A stretch of 64,000 nt of DNA from Microbacterium sp. SD291. GTDB taxonomy: Bacteria; Actinomycetota; Actinomycetes; Actinomycetales; Microbacteriaceae. The notes under the pieces are model-generated. The model was not told the origin of the DNA. It did not search any database and was given only the letters and a program-made list of their open reading frames with translations. Numbering within the stretch: position 1 is the first letter of the stretch; every line of letters begins with the position of its first letter. Location of the stretch: NCBI RefSeq assembly GCF_017355365.1, contig NZ_JADIJR010000002.1, positions 145,924-209,923 of the forward strand, written 5' to 3'. Both the position numbers and the translations under genes were made by a program. Of the stretch, positions 33,984-43,569 are shown piece after piece.

Positions 33984-35156
33984 TCAGCGGCGGGCGTTTC
34001 GGATGACGTCCTGGACGAGCCCGGTGACGCGGCTCATCACGACACCCAGCGAATGCTCCCCGCTTGCCCAGGTCGACAGTCGGCGGCGCTCCCCGTCGGA
34101 TCCCGCTTCCCGCAGAGCGGATATCATCGCCTCCGCGACCTCGTCCTTCGTATACTCCGCAGTCCAGCCGACACCGGGGGTCCGCGCGAATGAGAGCCCC
34201 GGCTCGGGGCCGGTGTACACCACGCGGGTTCCGCATCCCACGGACGCGAGCATCTTGGTGGGGAACGCCACGTAGGCATTCGGGAGCACACTCGCAAGCG
34301 TGGCCGCGGCGCCTCTGATCCATCCCGCGACCTCACGGCCCGACATCCGCGGCAGGAACTCCACCGCGCCGGGGACCGTCGCGGTGGCGCGCGCTTGCAT
34401 GGCGTCGCGCTCGGCACCCTGGCCGATGAAGACCAGGCGAGCGTCGGGCATCAAGCTCAGAACACGCGGCATCGCGTCGATGAAGATCATCGCACCGTGA
34501 ACCTCCGACGCGGTTCCGGGGTACAGCAGGTAAGGAGCGTCCGCTCGGTGCGACGGCCCATCAGGGCGGAAGATCGTCTCGTCGTACCCGTTTCCGACGA
34601 CTTCGACCAGCGCCTTGGGAGCGATCTCCCGCAACCGCTGCGCCACGCTCTCAGACACGGCGGCGACACCGGCCGCACCGCTGAGCGCGAACTTCTCGAG
34701 CGCTCTGACGACATTCGTCACCAGTGCCGGCGATCCGGCGACCGACGCGGCCTCCGACCACACGTCGGCGGCGTAGTACACATACGGGATCCGCCTGAAC
34801 CAGCAGACGGCGCGCACGACAGCCCCTGTGGTCGGGGGAGGCTCCACGATCACGGCGTGCGGCTTTCGCGATGACAGCAATCGGAACGCGAGAGGGACGT
34901 CGAAGCTCATGTACTGCGCGTATCCGCGCACGTACCCGTCTCGATCCCGCAGGACCGGGGCGCGACGGACTGTCGCGCCGGCGACATCGCCGGCGACACG
35001 CATTCCTGCCGGAGCGGTGCTGGTGAGAACGTCGACTTCGGCACCGCACTCGAGGAGCGCTCGGGTGAGGGCCGCGAGACGAAAAGACGCGGCGCCCGGC
35101 TCAGGAGAAAAGATTCGCGAGACGACGGTCACGCGGCTTCGGCTCAACGAGGTCAT
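33984..35156 (-). CDS. Family 4 glycosyltransferase C (WbuB-like)
   Basis: A 390-residue GT-B enzyme. The N-terminus reads VTVVSRIFSPEPGAASFRLAALTRALLE, similar to WbuB/WcaI-type transferases; the C-terminal half has YLLYPGTASEVHGAMIFIDAMPRV and VFIGQGAERDAM. Probable addition of an amino sugar residue, by family only. ATG 35156 is chosen over an in-frame upstream start because CAGAAT ends 6 nt before it and homologues begin with a short lead like this. Divergent from the UDP-sugar dehydrogenase. Confidence 0.83.
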   Translation of the reverse strand: MTSLSRSRVTVVSRIFSPEPGAASFRLAALTRALLECGAEVDVLTSTAPAGMRVAGDVAGATVRRAPVLRDRDGYVRGYAQYMSFDVPLAFRLLSSRKPHAVIVEPPPTTGAVVRAVCWFRRIPYVYYAADVWSEAASVAGSPALVTNVVRALEKFALSGAAGVAAVSESVAQRLREIAPKALVEVVGNGYDETIFRPDGPSHRADAPYLLYPGTASEVHGAMIFIDAMPRVLSLMPDARLVFIGQGAERDAMQARATATVPGAVEFLPRMSGREVAGWIRGAAATLASVLPNAYVAFPTKMLASVGCGTRVVYTGPEPGLSFARTPGVGWTAEYTKDEVAEAMISALREAGSDGERRRLSTWASGEHSLGVVMSRVTGLVQDVIRNARR

Positions 35157-35162
35157 CACTCG

Positions 35163-35168
35163 ATTCTG
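35163..35168 (-). promoter_or_regulatory. -10-like hexamer for glycosyltransferase C
   Basis: CAGAAT on the minus strand ends 6 nt before ATG 35156; near match to TANNNT. Confidence 0.4.
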
Positions 35169-35205
35169 CCGCACCACCGGTGAGCTGCCGCACAGGACGC
35201 CCCCC

Positions 35206-35211
35206 TAGACT
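35206..35211 (+). promoter_or_regulatory. -10-like hexamer for UDP-sugar dehydrogenase
   Basis: TAGACT ends 7 nt before ATG 35219; no ribosome site in the gap, predicted leaderless. Confidence 0.5.
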
Positions 35212-35218
35212 AGAACCC

Positions 35219-36514
35219 ATGCGCATCGCCGTCGTGGCCCTCGGAAAGATCGGGCTCCCTCTCGCCGTCCAGTTCGCCGCATCCGGTCATGAGGTGATCG
35301 GAGTGGACGTGAATCCCACGGCAGTCGAGACGATCAATGCCGGGCGGGAGCCTTTCCCGGGGGAGGCGCACCTCCAGGCGAAGCTCTCCGAACTCATTCC
35401 GTCCGGCCGCCTTCGCGCGACGACCGACTACGCAGAGGCCATTCCCGGCGCTGACGCAGTCGTGCTGGTCGTTCCCGTGTTCGTCGACGATGTGACGTGG
35501 GAGCCGGACTTCAAGTACATGGACTCCGCGACCCGCGCGCTGGCCCAACACCTCACTCCCGGCACTCTTGTCTCCTACGAGACCACGCTGCCGGTGGGCA
35601 CAACTCGGAATCGCTGGAAGCCGATGCTCGAGGAGGGATCCGGGCTCGTCGAAGGCAAGGACTTCCACCTCGCCTATTCGCCCGAGCGGGTTCTCACCGG
35701 CCGAGTCTTCGCAGACCTCCGGAAATACCCCAAGCTTGTGGGCGCACTCTCGGATGAGGGTAATCGGCGCGCCCGTGAGTTCTACGAGGCGGTGCTGCAG
35801 TTCGACGAGCGCCCCGACCTGCCGCGTCCCAACGGAGTCTGGGACCTGGGCACCACGGAGGCCTCGGAGATGGCCAAACTTGCCGAGACCACGTACCGTG
35901 ATGTGAACATCGGCCTCGCGAACCAGTTCGGACTGTTCGCGGCCGCGCACGGCATCGACGTGTACAAGGTGATCGAGGCGTGCAACTCGCAGCCGTACAG
36001 CCACATCCACCGACCCGGCATCGCGGTCGGCGGACACTGCATCCCGATCTATCCTCGGCTGTACCTGTCTACGGATCCGGACGCCGATATCGTGCGTGTC
36101 GCCCGTCAGCTCAACGCCTCGATGCCCGAGCGTCTCGTCGCGCAAGCGGAGGGACTGCTGGGCGATCTCAGCGGTCTGCGGGCGGTCGTCCTCGGCGCGG
36201 CGTATCGCGGAGGAGTGAAGGAGACGGCGTTCTCCGGCGTCTTCCCTACGGTGAAGGCGCTCCGCGACCGCGGCGCAGACGTGTTCGTGCACGATCCGCT
36301 GTACACGGATGATGAGCTGCGTGCTCTGGGATTCGAGCCCTACGCCATCGGAGGGGAAGCCGATCTGGCGGTCCTGCAGACGGACCACGCCGCTTATCGT
36401 GAGCTCTCGCCTGCCGACATCCCCGGCATCAGGCTGCTCGTCGACGGACGTGCAGCGACGGATGCCGCAGTCTGGGCCGGGACTCCGCGCATGGTGGTCG
36501 GCGCTGCCGCCTGA
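35219..36514 (+). CDS. UDP-sugar 6-dehydrogenase (WbpA/WecC type)
   Basis: A 431-residue nucleotide-sugar dehydrogenase that oxidises C6 of a UDP-hexose to the uronic acid in two NAD+ steps. The Rossmann start is IAVVALGKIGLPLAVQFA. YSPERVLTG (E157), K220 in SEMAKLAE and catalytic C274 in GGHCIPIYP are present. The pattern fits UDP-N-acetylhexosamine dehydrogenases rather than UDP-glucose dehydrogenase, which would supply the substrate for the Wbp-like genes at 26140-28840. ATG 35219 is preferred over a longer frame because of the -10 hexamer and the Rossmann start. Ends in a strong terminator. Confidence 0.88.
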   Translation: MRIAVVALGKIGLPLAVQFAASGHEVIGVDVNPTAVETINAGREPFPGEAHLQAKLSELIPSGRLRATTDYAEAIPGADAVVLVVPVFVDDVTWEPDFKYMDSATRALAQHLTPGTLVSYETTLPVGTTRNRWKPMLEEGSGLVEGKDFHLAYSPERVLTGRVFADLRKYPKLVGALSDEGNRRAREFYEAVLQFDERPDLPRPNGVWDLGTTEASEMAKLAETTYRDVNIGLANQFGLFAAAHGIDVYKVIEACNSQPYSHIHRPGIAVGGHCIPIYPRLYLSTDPDADIVRVARQLNASMPERLVAQAEGLLGDLSGLRAVVLGAAYRGGVKETAFSGVFPTVKALRDRGADVFVHDPLYTDDELRALGFEPYAIGGEADLAVLQTDHAAYRELSPADIPGIRLLVDGRAATDAAVWAGTPRMVVGAAA

Positions 36515-36533
36515 CTGCTTGAGATATTCACAC

Positions 36534-36570
36534 AGGAAGGGCCGCTCGCCTCGCGCGAGCGGCCCTTCCT
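36534..36570. terminator. Bidirectional terminator between convergent genes
   Basis: A perfect 16-bp stem (left arm 36534-36549, right arm 36555-36570) with a 5-nt CTCGC loop lies between the dehydrogenase and the convergent membrane protein gene. Short T-rich ends on both strands. Confidence 0.85.
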
Positions 36571-36583
36571 GTCAATCCGATGG

Positions 36584-37747
36584 TCAATCGATGTCGTTCT
36601 CGGAGCGTCGATTCGAAACGCTCAGCTGCGCGACCGTGCTGTCGGCCGTCGACTTGACAGCGAGCGCTGCAGCGATCACGAAGAAGATGAGCCCGGGAAT
36701 CGCGTAGCGGAACTGAGTGGGAGTTCCATTGGTGACGTTGTACAAGGCGGTTCCCAGGATTCCTCCGAGAAGCAGGTGAGCTTCGGGGCGGCGGAAATGA
36801 AGGGCTGCGCCAGCGATGGCAAGAAGGATGAGCAGTAGCAGCGGGACATCACTGTGCAGGAATGTATTGACATCCTTGTTGATGATGTGCATTGTCATGC
36901 GCGGAACCGCACGGAGCGCATCGACGAGGTTGTCGGCGCCGGCCTTCATATAGAACTGATCCAGTTGCGAGAAGGAGGGGAAGATCAGAGCCTGCAGGAT
37001 CTGACACCCGAGGCTTGTTATTGCCACGACGATCGCGGGAACAGTCCAATCGTTCCAGCGTCGCTGAATCAGGGAGCCAAGCAAGCACGCAATGACGAAC
37101 GCGCCTGCGACGATGAAAGTTGCCTGTCGGGTAAAAGCCGCGCCGACGACGGTCAGCGCCAGCAACCCGAGAATCCATGGGCGTCGACGTTCCATCCAGT
37201 GCCAGGCGACTACTAGCGTGAGTGCGCTCCACAGCGCCGAAAGTGATTCCGTGAGCATTCCGCCGTTGAACATCATCAAGTAATGACTGCTGTTGATCAG
37301 CAGCATGACCGCGGCGGCGACGACATTGCCGTAGCGACGCTGAATGATGAGAGTGAAGACGACGGTCATCACGGCAAAGATCACAAGAACGGTCGCCGCA
37401 AGCCCGAACGGACCGAAGAGCTTCACCGGTATCGCCGCGAGCAAGGGAAGGACGACCCGAGGCTGGACGAGGCCCCAGCCGAACAGCTGATCGATCTCCG
37501 GGATCTGCTGGCCGTAGTGAGCGCCGAAGGCGGCCGTCAGTTCACGTGCCGACTCCTGGCTCTCGCCTCCGAACCAGAAGGCCATGGCGAGGTAATAGCG
37601 AGAGTCCGGATAGAAGAACGGCTGTCGCAGAGTATATGCGGTGTAGCCGATGGCGAAGCTTCCGAACACAATGGCCCAAAGTGCCAGATTGTGTGTGTTG
37701 CGCTTCACCCAATGGCCGGCATGGAGGGCCCGGTTGTGTGAAGTCAT
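36584..37747 (-). CDS. Polytopic membrane protein, candidate GT-C glycosyltransferase of a Gtr-type operon
   Basis: A 387-residue protein with about 10 transmembrane segments. The first extracytoplasmic loop has QPFFYPDSRYYLAMAFWFGG, an acidic position typical of GT-C enzymes that use lipid-phosphate sugars. It is the last gene of a three-gene operon after GtrA-like and GtrB-like genes, exactly where gtr operons carry the specific transferase. It would transfer a sugar from polyprenyl phosphate onto a surface glycan outside the membrane. Family identity is inferred from topology and context. By eye the gene is less GC-rich than its neighbours, suggesting transfer. Confidence 0.65.
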   Translation of the reverse strand: MTSHNRALHAGHWVKRNTHNLALWAIVFGSFAIGYTAYTLRQPFFYPDSRYYLAMAFWFGGESQESARELTAAFGAHYGQQIPEIDQLFGWGLVQPRVVLPLLAAIPVKLFGPFGLAATVLVIFAVMTVVFTLIIQRRYGNVVAAAVMLLINSSHYLMMFNGGMLTESLSALWSALTLVVAWHWMERRRPWILGLLALTVVGAAFTRQATFIVAGAFVIACLLGSLIQRRWNDWTVPAIVVAITSLGCQILQALIFPSFSQLDQFYMKAGADNLVDALRAVPRMTMHIINKDVNTFLHSDVPLLLLILLAIAGAALHFRRPEAHLLLGGILGTALYNVTNGTPTQFRYAIPGLIFFVIAAALAVKSTADSTVAQLSVSNRRSENDID

Positions 37748-38742
37748 TCGGTGTCTTTCGAAGGCGGTGTCTTTTCCGGATCGCGAACAGCGAAGCGCTG
37801 ATAGATGGGCGTACTCGGAGTCGCTTGAATATCGAGCTGGAGTGCGCTGATCAACATCTGCGTTCCGATCATCAACGGCAAGGCGGCGAGCATCACTGTG
37901 GCGGCGGTTGCGACGACCGAACCAGCGATCTGGAATACGACCCAGATGCTGACCCCGACACCGATGAGGAGCAGGCAGAGCCCCATGAACAGCAACAGGG
38001 CGATCGGGGAGAACGACCAGAGGACGTAGCGATACCAGATTCGAGACCAGTATCCGACTGTCAAGCGATTGAGGAGCTCCGGGATGACCTTCCCAAGCCG
38101 GATGCTCGAAACCTCATCACCGTACACCGCCGGAATCGGCACGTCGGTGGCCGGTACCTGAAGGATGTTCAGGTGAATCAGGAGGTCGTTCTCGAAACTG
38201 TATCTCTTCGCCACACGGTCGAGCGGCACTCTGCGGAGCACCTCGGTGCGGACCGCCGTATAGCCGTTCTGCGGATCGAACAGATTCCAATACCCGGACG
38301 CGAGCTTCGTCAAGAACGAGAGGACGACGTTGCCGAAGACTCGGTATCCAGGCATCCCATGGAACGACTCGGGAGAGTAGAACCGATTGGCCTTCGCGAA
38401 CCCGAATCCCTCGTCGGTGACCTTGTCGAGCAGTTCCGGGAGATAGTCGGGATCCATCTGCGCGTCGCCCGCCATCACGACGTTCACGTCTGCGCCGAGA
38501 TCCATGGCGGCTCGGTGCGCCGTGATAATCGCACCTCCGACGCCCTGATTCATCTCGTGCCGGATCAACAGCACGCGCGGATCAGCGATCTCCCGTACGA
38601 CTTCGCTCGTTGCGTCAGGGCTGCAATCGTCGACGATCACGATGTGGTCGACGAAGTCCGGCATAGTCTCGATGACCTTGGCGATCATCTTCTCTTCCTT
38701 GTATGCCGGCACTACAGCGGCGATGACCGCGTTTTTATACAT
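37744..38742 (-). CDS. Polyprenyl-phosphate glycosyltransferase (GtrB/DPM1-like)
   Basis: A 332-residue GT2 enzyme with a GT-A domain (AVVPAYKEEKMIAKVIE, IVIVDDCSPDAT, DxD-like VVMAGDAQMDPDYL) and two C-terminal transmembrane helices (about 245-270 and 280-305). This is the GtrB architecture: it makes an undecaprenyl-phosphate-sugar on the cytoplasmic face. ATG 38742 is chosen because the residues from it give the family's normal N-terminus (MYKNAVIAAVVPAYKEE). It overlaps the GtrA stop by 8 bp and the GT-C start by 4 bp, a tightly coupled operon. Confidence 0.87.
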   Translation of the reverse strand: MYKNAVIAAVVPAYKEEKMIAKVIETMPDFVDHIVIVDDCSPDATSEVVREIADPRVLLIRHEMNQGVGGAIITAHRAAMDLGADVNVVMAGDAQMDPDYLPELLDKVTDEGFGFAKANRFYSPESFHGMPGYRVFGNVVLSFLTKLASGYWNLFDPQNGYTAVRTEVLRRVPLDRVAKRYSFENDLLIHLNILQVPATDVPIPAVYGDEVSSIRLGKVIPELLNRLTVGYWSRIWYRYVLWSFSPIALLLFMGLCLLLIGVGVSIWVVFQIAGSVVATAATVMLAALPLMIGTQMLISALQLDIQATPSTPIYQRFAVRDPEKTPPSKDTE

Positions 38743-39163
38743 CCGAGCTCCGTGTGTGAGGGCTGGCGAACACCCAGTGACGATAGGCGAAGTAATTCCA
38801 GACAGTCGTGGCCACAACCGCTGCGATCTTCCCGAGAATCCATCCCCCGCCGATCTGGTCGACGACCCAGACGATGCCGGTCGTGGCCAGCGTGTTGAAG
38901 ATCACGAGCGCCGTATACCGCGCGACGCTCGGCGCCACCCTGTTGTCGGAGGCGAATGCGACCACTCGTTGCAGTGTATACGTCACGACGAAGGAGGCCA
39001 GGAACGCGACCGGAGTCGCCACTGGCAGCGGCACGCCCAACAGCTCGTGAGTGAACCATAGGAGTGCGATGTCGACCAGGAAGCAGAATCCACCTACGGC
39101 GAGATAACGGACGGCGCTGCTGCCCCACACGCGCGAAATCGCGCCCCGAAGTGTATTCGCCAT
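38735..39163 (-). CDS. GtrA family membrane protein (lipid-linked sugar flippase)
   Basis: A 142-residue protein with four transmembrane helices and the GtrA marks RYLAVGGFCFLVDIALLW near the start and AAVVATTVWNYFAYRHWVF near the end. GtrA proteins are thought to flip undecaprenyl-phosphate-sugar made by GtrB. First gene of the three-gene operon. ATG 39163 is preceded by CAGACT ending 6 nt away, so the mRNA may be leaderless. Confidence 0.88.
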   Translation of the reverse strand: MANTLRGAISRVWGSSAVRYLAVGGFCFLVDIALLWFTHELLGVPLPVATPVAFLASFVVTYTLQRVVAFASDNRVAPSVARYTALVIFNTLATTGIVWVVDQIGGGWILGKIAAVVATTVWNYFAYRHWVFASPHTRSSDV

Positions 39164-39165
39164 GA

Positions 39166-40428
<1,263 letters not shown>

Positions 40429-40438
40429 ACTCGACACC

Positions 40439-41233
40439 GTGAGTCACACTGCTGCCGGTGCGCCCGGGACGCCCCGGCGCTACCTGCATTCGCTGTGGCT
40501 CCTGTCCGCCCGCGACCTCAAGGTCCGCTACTCGACCAGCTTCCTCGGCTACCTCTGGTCGGTGCTCGATCCGCTCGTGATGAGTGCCATCTACTGGTTC
40601 GTCTTCACGCAGGTGTTCAGTCGTGACGTCGGCGAGGACCCGTACATCGTGTTCCTCATCAGCGCGCTGCTGCCGTGGGTGTGGTTCAACTCCTCCGTGT
40701 CGGACTTCACGCGCGCCTTCAAGAAGGACGCACGTCTGGTGCGCTCGACGGCGATCCCGAGGTCCATCTGGGTGAACCGGATCGTGCTCAGCAAGGGCAT
40801 GGAGTACCTGTTCTCGCTGCCGGTGCTCGTGGCGTTCGCCGTCTTCGCGCCGGGCACGCAGTTCGGGTGGGGGGTCCTCTGGATGCCGGTGGCGATGCTG
40901 CTGCAGACGGTGCTGCTCGTCGGGCTCGGCCTGCTGGTCGCTCCGCTGTGCGTCATGTACGTCGACCTCGAGCGGACGACGGCTCTGATCCTCCGGGCAC
41001 TGTTCTATGCCACCCCGATCATCTACAACGTCACCGACCTCCCAGGCGTGTTCCAGACGCTTGGGGCGTTCAACCCGCTGGCGGGGATCTTCATGCTCTA
41101 TCGGATGCCGTTCTTCCCTGACCAGTGGAACTCGACGACCGTGCTGATCAGCGTTGTGATGAGCGTCGGCATCCTGGCTCTCGGCATGTGGGTGTTCCGC
41201 ATGCTCGAACGCCCCGTGCTTAAGGAGCTGTGA
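40439..41233 (+). CDS. ABC-2 type polysaccharide exporter, permease subunit 2
   Basis: A 264-residue Wzm-like permease with about six transmembrane segments. The family opening LWLLSARDLKVRYSTSFLGYLWSVLDPLVMSAIYWFVFTQVF is present. It is 10 bp downstream of glf and overlaps the ATPase start, so the complex probably exports a galactofuran-containing chain. GTG 40439 is chosen because the -10 hexamer precedes it and upstream codons in frame lie within glf. In mycobacteria the galactan exporter genes flank glfT1 in a similar way. Confidence 0.9.
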   Translation: MSHTAAGAPGTPRRYLHSLWLLSARDLKVRYSTSFLGYLWSVLDPLVMSAIYWFVFTQVFSRDVGEDPYIVFLISALLPWVWFNSSVSDFTRAFKKDARLVRSTAIPRSIWVNRIVLSKGMEYLFSLPVLVAFAVFAPGTQFGWGVLWMPVAMLLQTVLLVGLGLLVAPLCVMYVDLERTTALILRALFYATPIIYNVTDLPGVFQTLGAFNPLAGIFMLYRMPFFPDQWNSTTVLISVVMSVGILALGMWVFRMLERPVLKEL

Positions 41234-41967
41234 TGTCGGCGGCGATTGAAGTACAGGGTCTCGGGGTCCGTTTCCGGCGCAACCGTCGCGGCAGGCGGAG
41301 TTTCAAGGACCTCTTCGCAGGGGCCTCCCGGCGCTCGCGCCCCGGCGAGTTCTGGGCACTCCGCGACGTCTCGTTCACGGTGCAGCCCGGCGAGTCGATC
41401 GGCGTGGTCGGCCGGAACGGGCAGGGGAAGTCGACGCTGCTGCGCCTGGTCGCCGGGGTACTTCTCTCCGATGAGGGCACCGTGACCGTCAACGGCGGCG
41501 TGGCCCCGCTCATCGAGATCACCGGCGGCTTCGTCGGCGACCTCACGGTGCGTGAGAACGTCAGGCTCACCGCCGGCCTGCACGGCATGTCACGCGACGA
41601 GGTCTCCAGCCGCTACGACGACATCATCGCGTTCGCCGAGCTCGCCGGCTTCGAGGAGACGCCGTACAAGCACCTCTCCAACGGCATGAAGGTGCGCCTC
41701 GCCTTCTCAGTGGTGTCGCAGCTCGACGAGCCGATCCTGCTCGTGGACGAGGTCCTCGCAGTCGGCGACAAGGCCTTCCGCGACAAGTGTTACAAGCGCA
41801 TCGATGAGCTGCTCGCCGAAGGCAGGACTCTGTTCTTCGTCAGCCACAACGAGCGCGATCTTCGGCGCTTCTGCAAGCGTGGCCTGTACCTCGACAAGGG
41901 CGCCCTCGTGCTCGACGCGCCGATCGCCGAGGTGCTCGACCGGTACAACGCCGACCACGCCGTCTGA
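41233..41967 (+). CDS. ABC-2 type polysaccharide exporter, ATPase subunit 2
   Basis: A 244-residue Wzt-like ATPase. Walker A is GRNGQGKST (60-68), signature LSNGMKVRLAFS, Walker B ILLVDEVLAVGD and H-loop FVSHN. Like ATPase 1 it ends after the nucleotide-binding domain, without the long carbohydrate-binding C-terminus. ATG 41233 is set by AAGGAG 5 nt upstream; a GTG three bases earlier is an alternative. The partner is the permease just upstream. Confidence 0.92.
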   Translation: MSAAIEVQGLGVRFRRNRRGRRSFKDLFAGASRRSRPGEFWALRDVSFTVQPGESIGVVGRNGQGKSTLLRLVAGVLLSDEGTVTVNGGVAPLIEITGGFVGDLTVRENVRLTAGLHGMSRDEVSSRYDDIIAFAELAGFEETPYKHLSNGMKVRLAFSVVSQLDEPILLVDEVLAVGDKAFRDKCYKRIDELLAEGRTLFFVSHNERDLRRFCKRGLYLDKGALVLDAPIAEVLDRYNADHAV

Positions 41968-42019
41968 GGGCTGTCACGTTCTCCCGCGCCGCGTGGAATC
42001 CCTCCGCCGCGACCGGCGT

Positions 42020-42604
42020 TCAGAGCCCGACGAGCGCGCGTAGGTTCGCGGCGGACGCGCGGGCGCCCTCCAGCGCGGAGGTGACATCGGTGCCGGCGGA
42101 TGCTGCGGAATGCAGGGCGGTCAGCTTCTGCGCGTAGTCCGTCACACCGTCACGCCACTGCGTGCCGATCGATGACGGCGCCTGAGTATCGGCGAGACGC
42201 TGCGCGTCCTCCTGCAGCGTCTCGATGACCGGGACGCCATCGGGTCCGGGGTTGTTCGCCACGATGTCGAGACCGTACACGGCGTCGTCCAGCCACACGC
42301 TGACCCGTGCTCGGAACGCGTCGACGGTCGGATCGGTCGTCGGCGGCGCCGTCACCACAGGGGTGGTGGGGGTCGGCGCCGTGGTGGGGCTCGGCGTGGG
42401 CGTGGGACTCGGCGTTGGCGTCGCGGATGCCGACGGTGACGGCGACGGTTCGGGTGCGCCGCCTCGGGGGACCAGGAACAGCAGCAGCACAGCGGCGATG
42501 AGGACGATCGCGAGGGCGATCCCGAGGATCAGCCAGACCTTCCCGCGGTGATTCGGCGCTGGTGGGAGGGGCGCCCACCTCAGCTCCGGCTGCTGCTCGC
42601 TCAT
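42020..42604 (-). CDS. Hypothetical membrane-anchored protein with Pro/Ser/Thr linker
   Basis: A 194-residue protein: short cytoplasmic N-terminus, one transmembrane segment (about 22-46), a low-complexity P/S/T/A spacer (about 50-95) and a helical extracytoplasmic domain with no Cys. The topology suggests a domain held beyond the membrane, perhaps reaching into the wall. It is the third gene of the minus-strand operon GlfT2-like, GlfT1-like, this, starting 2 nt after the previous stop. That context suggests a role in the same glycan, but I do not recognise the family. Confidence 0.65.
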   Translation of the reverse strand: MSEQQPELRWAPLPPAPNHRGKVWLILGIALAIVLIAAVLLLFLVPRGGAPEPSPSPSASATPTPSPTPTPSPTTAPTPTTPVVTAPPTTDPTVDAFRARVSVWLDDAVYGLDIVANNPGPDGVPVIETLQEDAQRLADTQAPSSIGTQWRDGVTDYAQKLTALHSAASAGTDVTSALEGARASAANLRALVGL

Positions 42605-42606
42605 GC

Positions 42607-43569
42607 TCAGGCCTCCAGAGAGGCCATGGGCTGCCAGGAGCGATCGCGGCCGATTCGGCCGCCCTCCCTGAGCCCTCGGAAGAGGTTGCTCGTACCGCGG
42701 ACCGTGCGCTCGACGAACACAAGTCGGATGAGCTCCTTTGCGAAGGTCATCGCCGTGCCGAGGCCGAACAGCACCGGGTTGTAGTTCCCGTGCACCCGGT
42801 AGTACTTCTTGATGTATGCCCGGTTGCGCATGATGTAGAAGCGGTACGCGTTGCTCGACGCGTTCATGTGGCGGATGCCCATGTCCCACTGCCTGATCTC
42901 GCGCGTGCGACGAAGGACGAATTCGTCGACGATGACCGCGGTGGTCCGGCGCGAGGCGAGCCAGCCGTACATCTGGTCGTCCCAGTAGATGAAGAAGCGC
43001 GGGTCAGGCAGGCCGATCTGCTGCACGATCGATCGATGGATGAACATGCCCTCGAAGCATCCGCTGTTCATCTCCTTGAACCCGGAGCTGTCGAACCCGG
43101 AAGGGGCGAACGGGATCGGGATGCCCATCCGCTCGGCGATCCGGTACTGCCAGTAGAATTCGCTGCCGTCGTAGTCGTAGCGGCGTCCCTGGATGCTCTT
43201 GAAGCGAGGAGCCCACTTGCCCATCCTGGCAAGCCCGTCGGGGAGGACCTCGACGTCGTCGTCCATCATCCAGATCCACTCGGATCCGAGTTCGTAGGCG
43301 GTTCGCATGCCCTCGCTGAAGCCGCCGGAGCCGCCGGTGTTGGTCTCAAGGCGACGGTAGACGAGCTCGGCGCCCAGACGCGGCCGGAACGATTCGACCA
43401 CATCGGTGGTGTCGTCGGCGGAAGCATTGTCGATGATCACGACGCGGCCCGGCTTCGGGTTCATCGACGTGATGCTCTCCAGGAGACCGGTGAGCAGGTG
43501 CGAACGGTTGAAAGTGACGATGACGATCGTCGCCGACGCCGGGTCGAATGCAGCGGGCGCCGCGGTCAT
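42607..43569 (-). CDS. Family 2 glycosyltransferase, GlfT1-like galactofuranosyltransferase candidate
   Basis: A 320-residue GT-A enzyme: TIVIVTFNRSHLLTGLLESI, NTGGSGGFSEGMRTAY, the DDD motif in IWMMDDDVEVL, and FIYWDDQMYGWLASRRT. The GGSGGF and WDD blocks are shared with the GlfT2-like enzyme encoded just upstream. Size and partner fit GlfT1 (mycobacterial Rv3782), which starts the galactan chain before GlfT2 extends it. A rhamnosyltransferase role is possible. ATG 43569 overlaps the GlfT2-like stop and has GAGGAGAAGG as ribosome site. Confidence 0.75.
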   Translation of the reverse strand: MTAAPAAFDPASATIVIVTFNRSHLLTGLLESITSMNPKPGRVVIIDNASADDTTDVVESFRPRLGAELVYRRLETNTGGSGGFSEGMRTAYELGSEWIWMMDDDVEVLPDGLARMGKWAPRFKSIQGRRYDYDGSEFYWQYRIAERMGIPIPFAPSGFDSSGFKEMNSGCFEGMFIHRSIVQQIGLPDPRFFIYWDDQMYGWLASRRTTAVIVDEFVLRRTREIRQWDMGIRHMNASSNAYRFYIMRNRAYIKKYYRVHGNYNPVLFGLGTAMTFAKELIRLVFVERTVRGTSNLFRGLREGGRIGRDRSWQPMASLEA

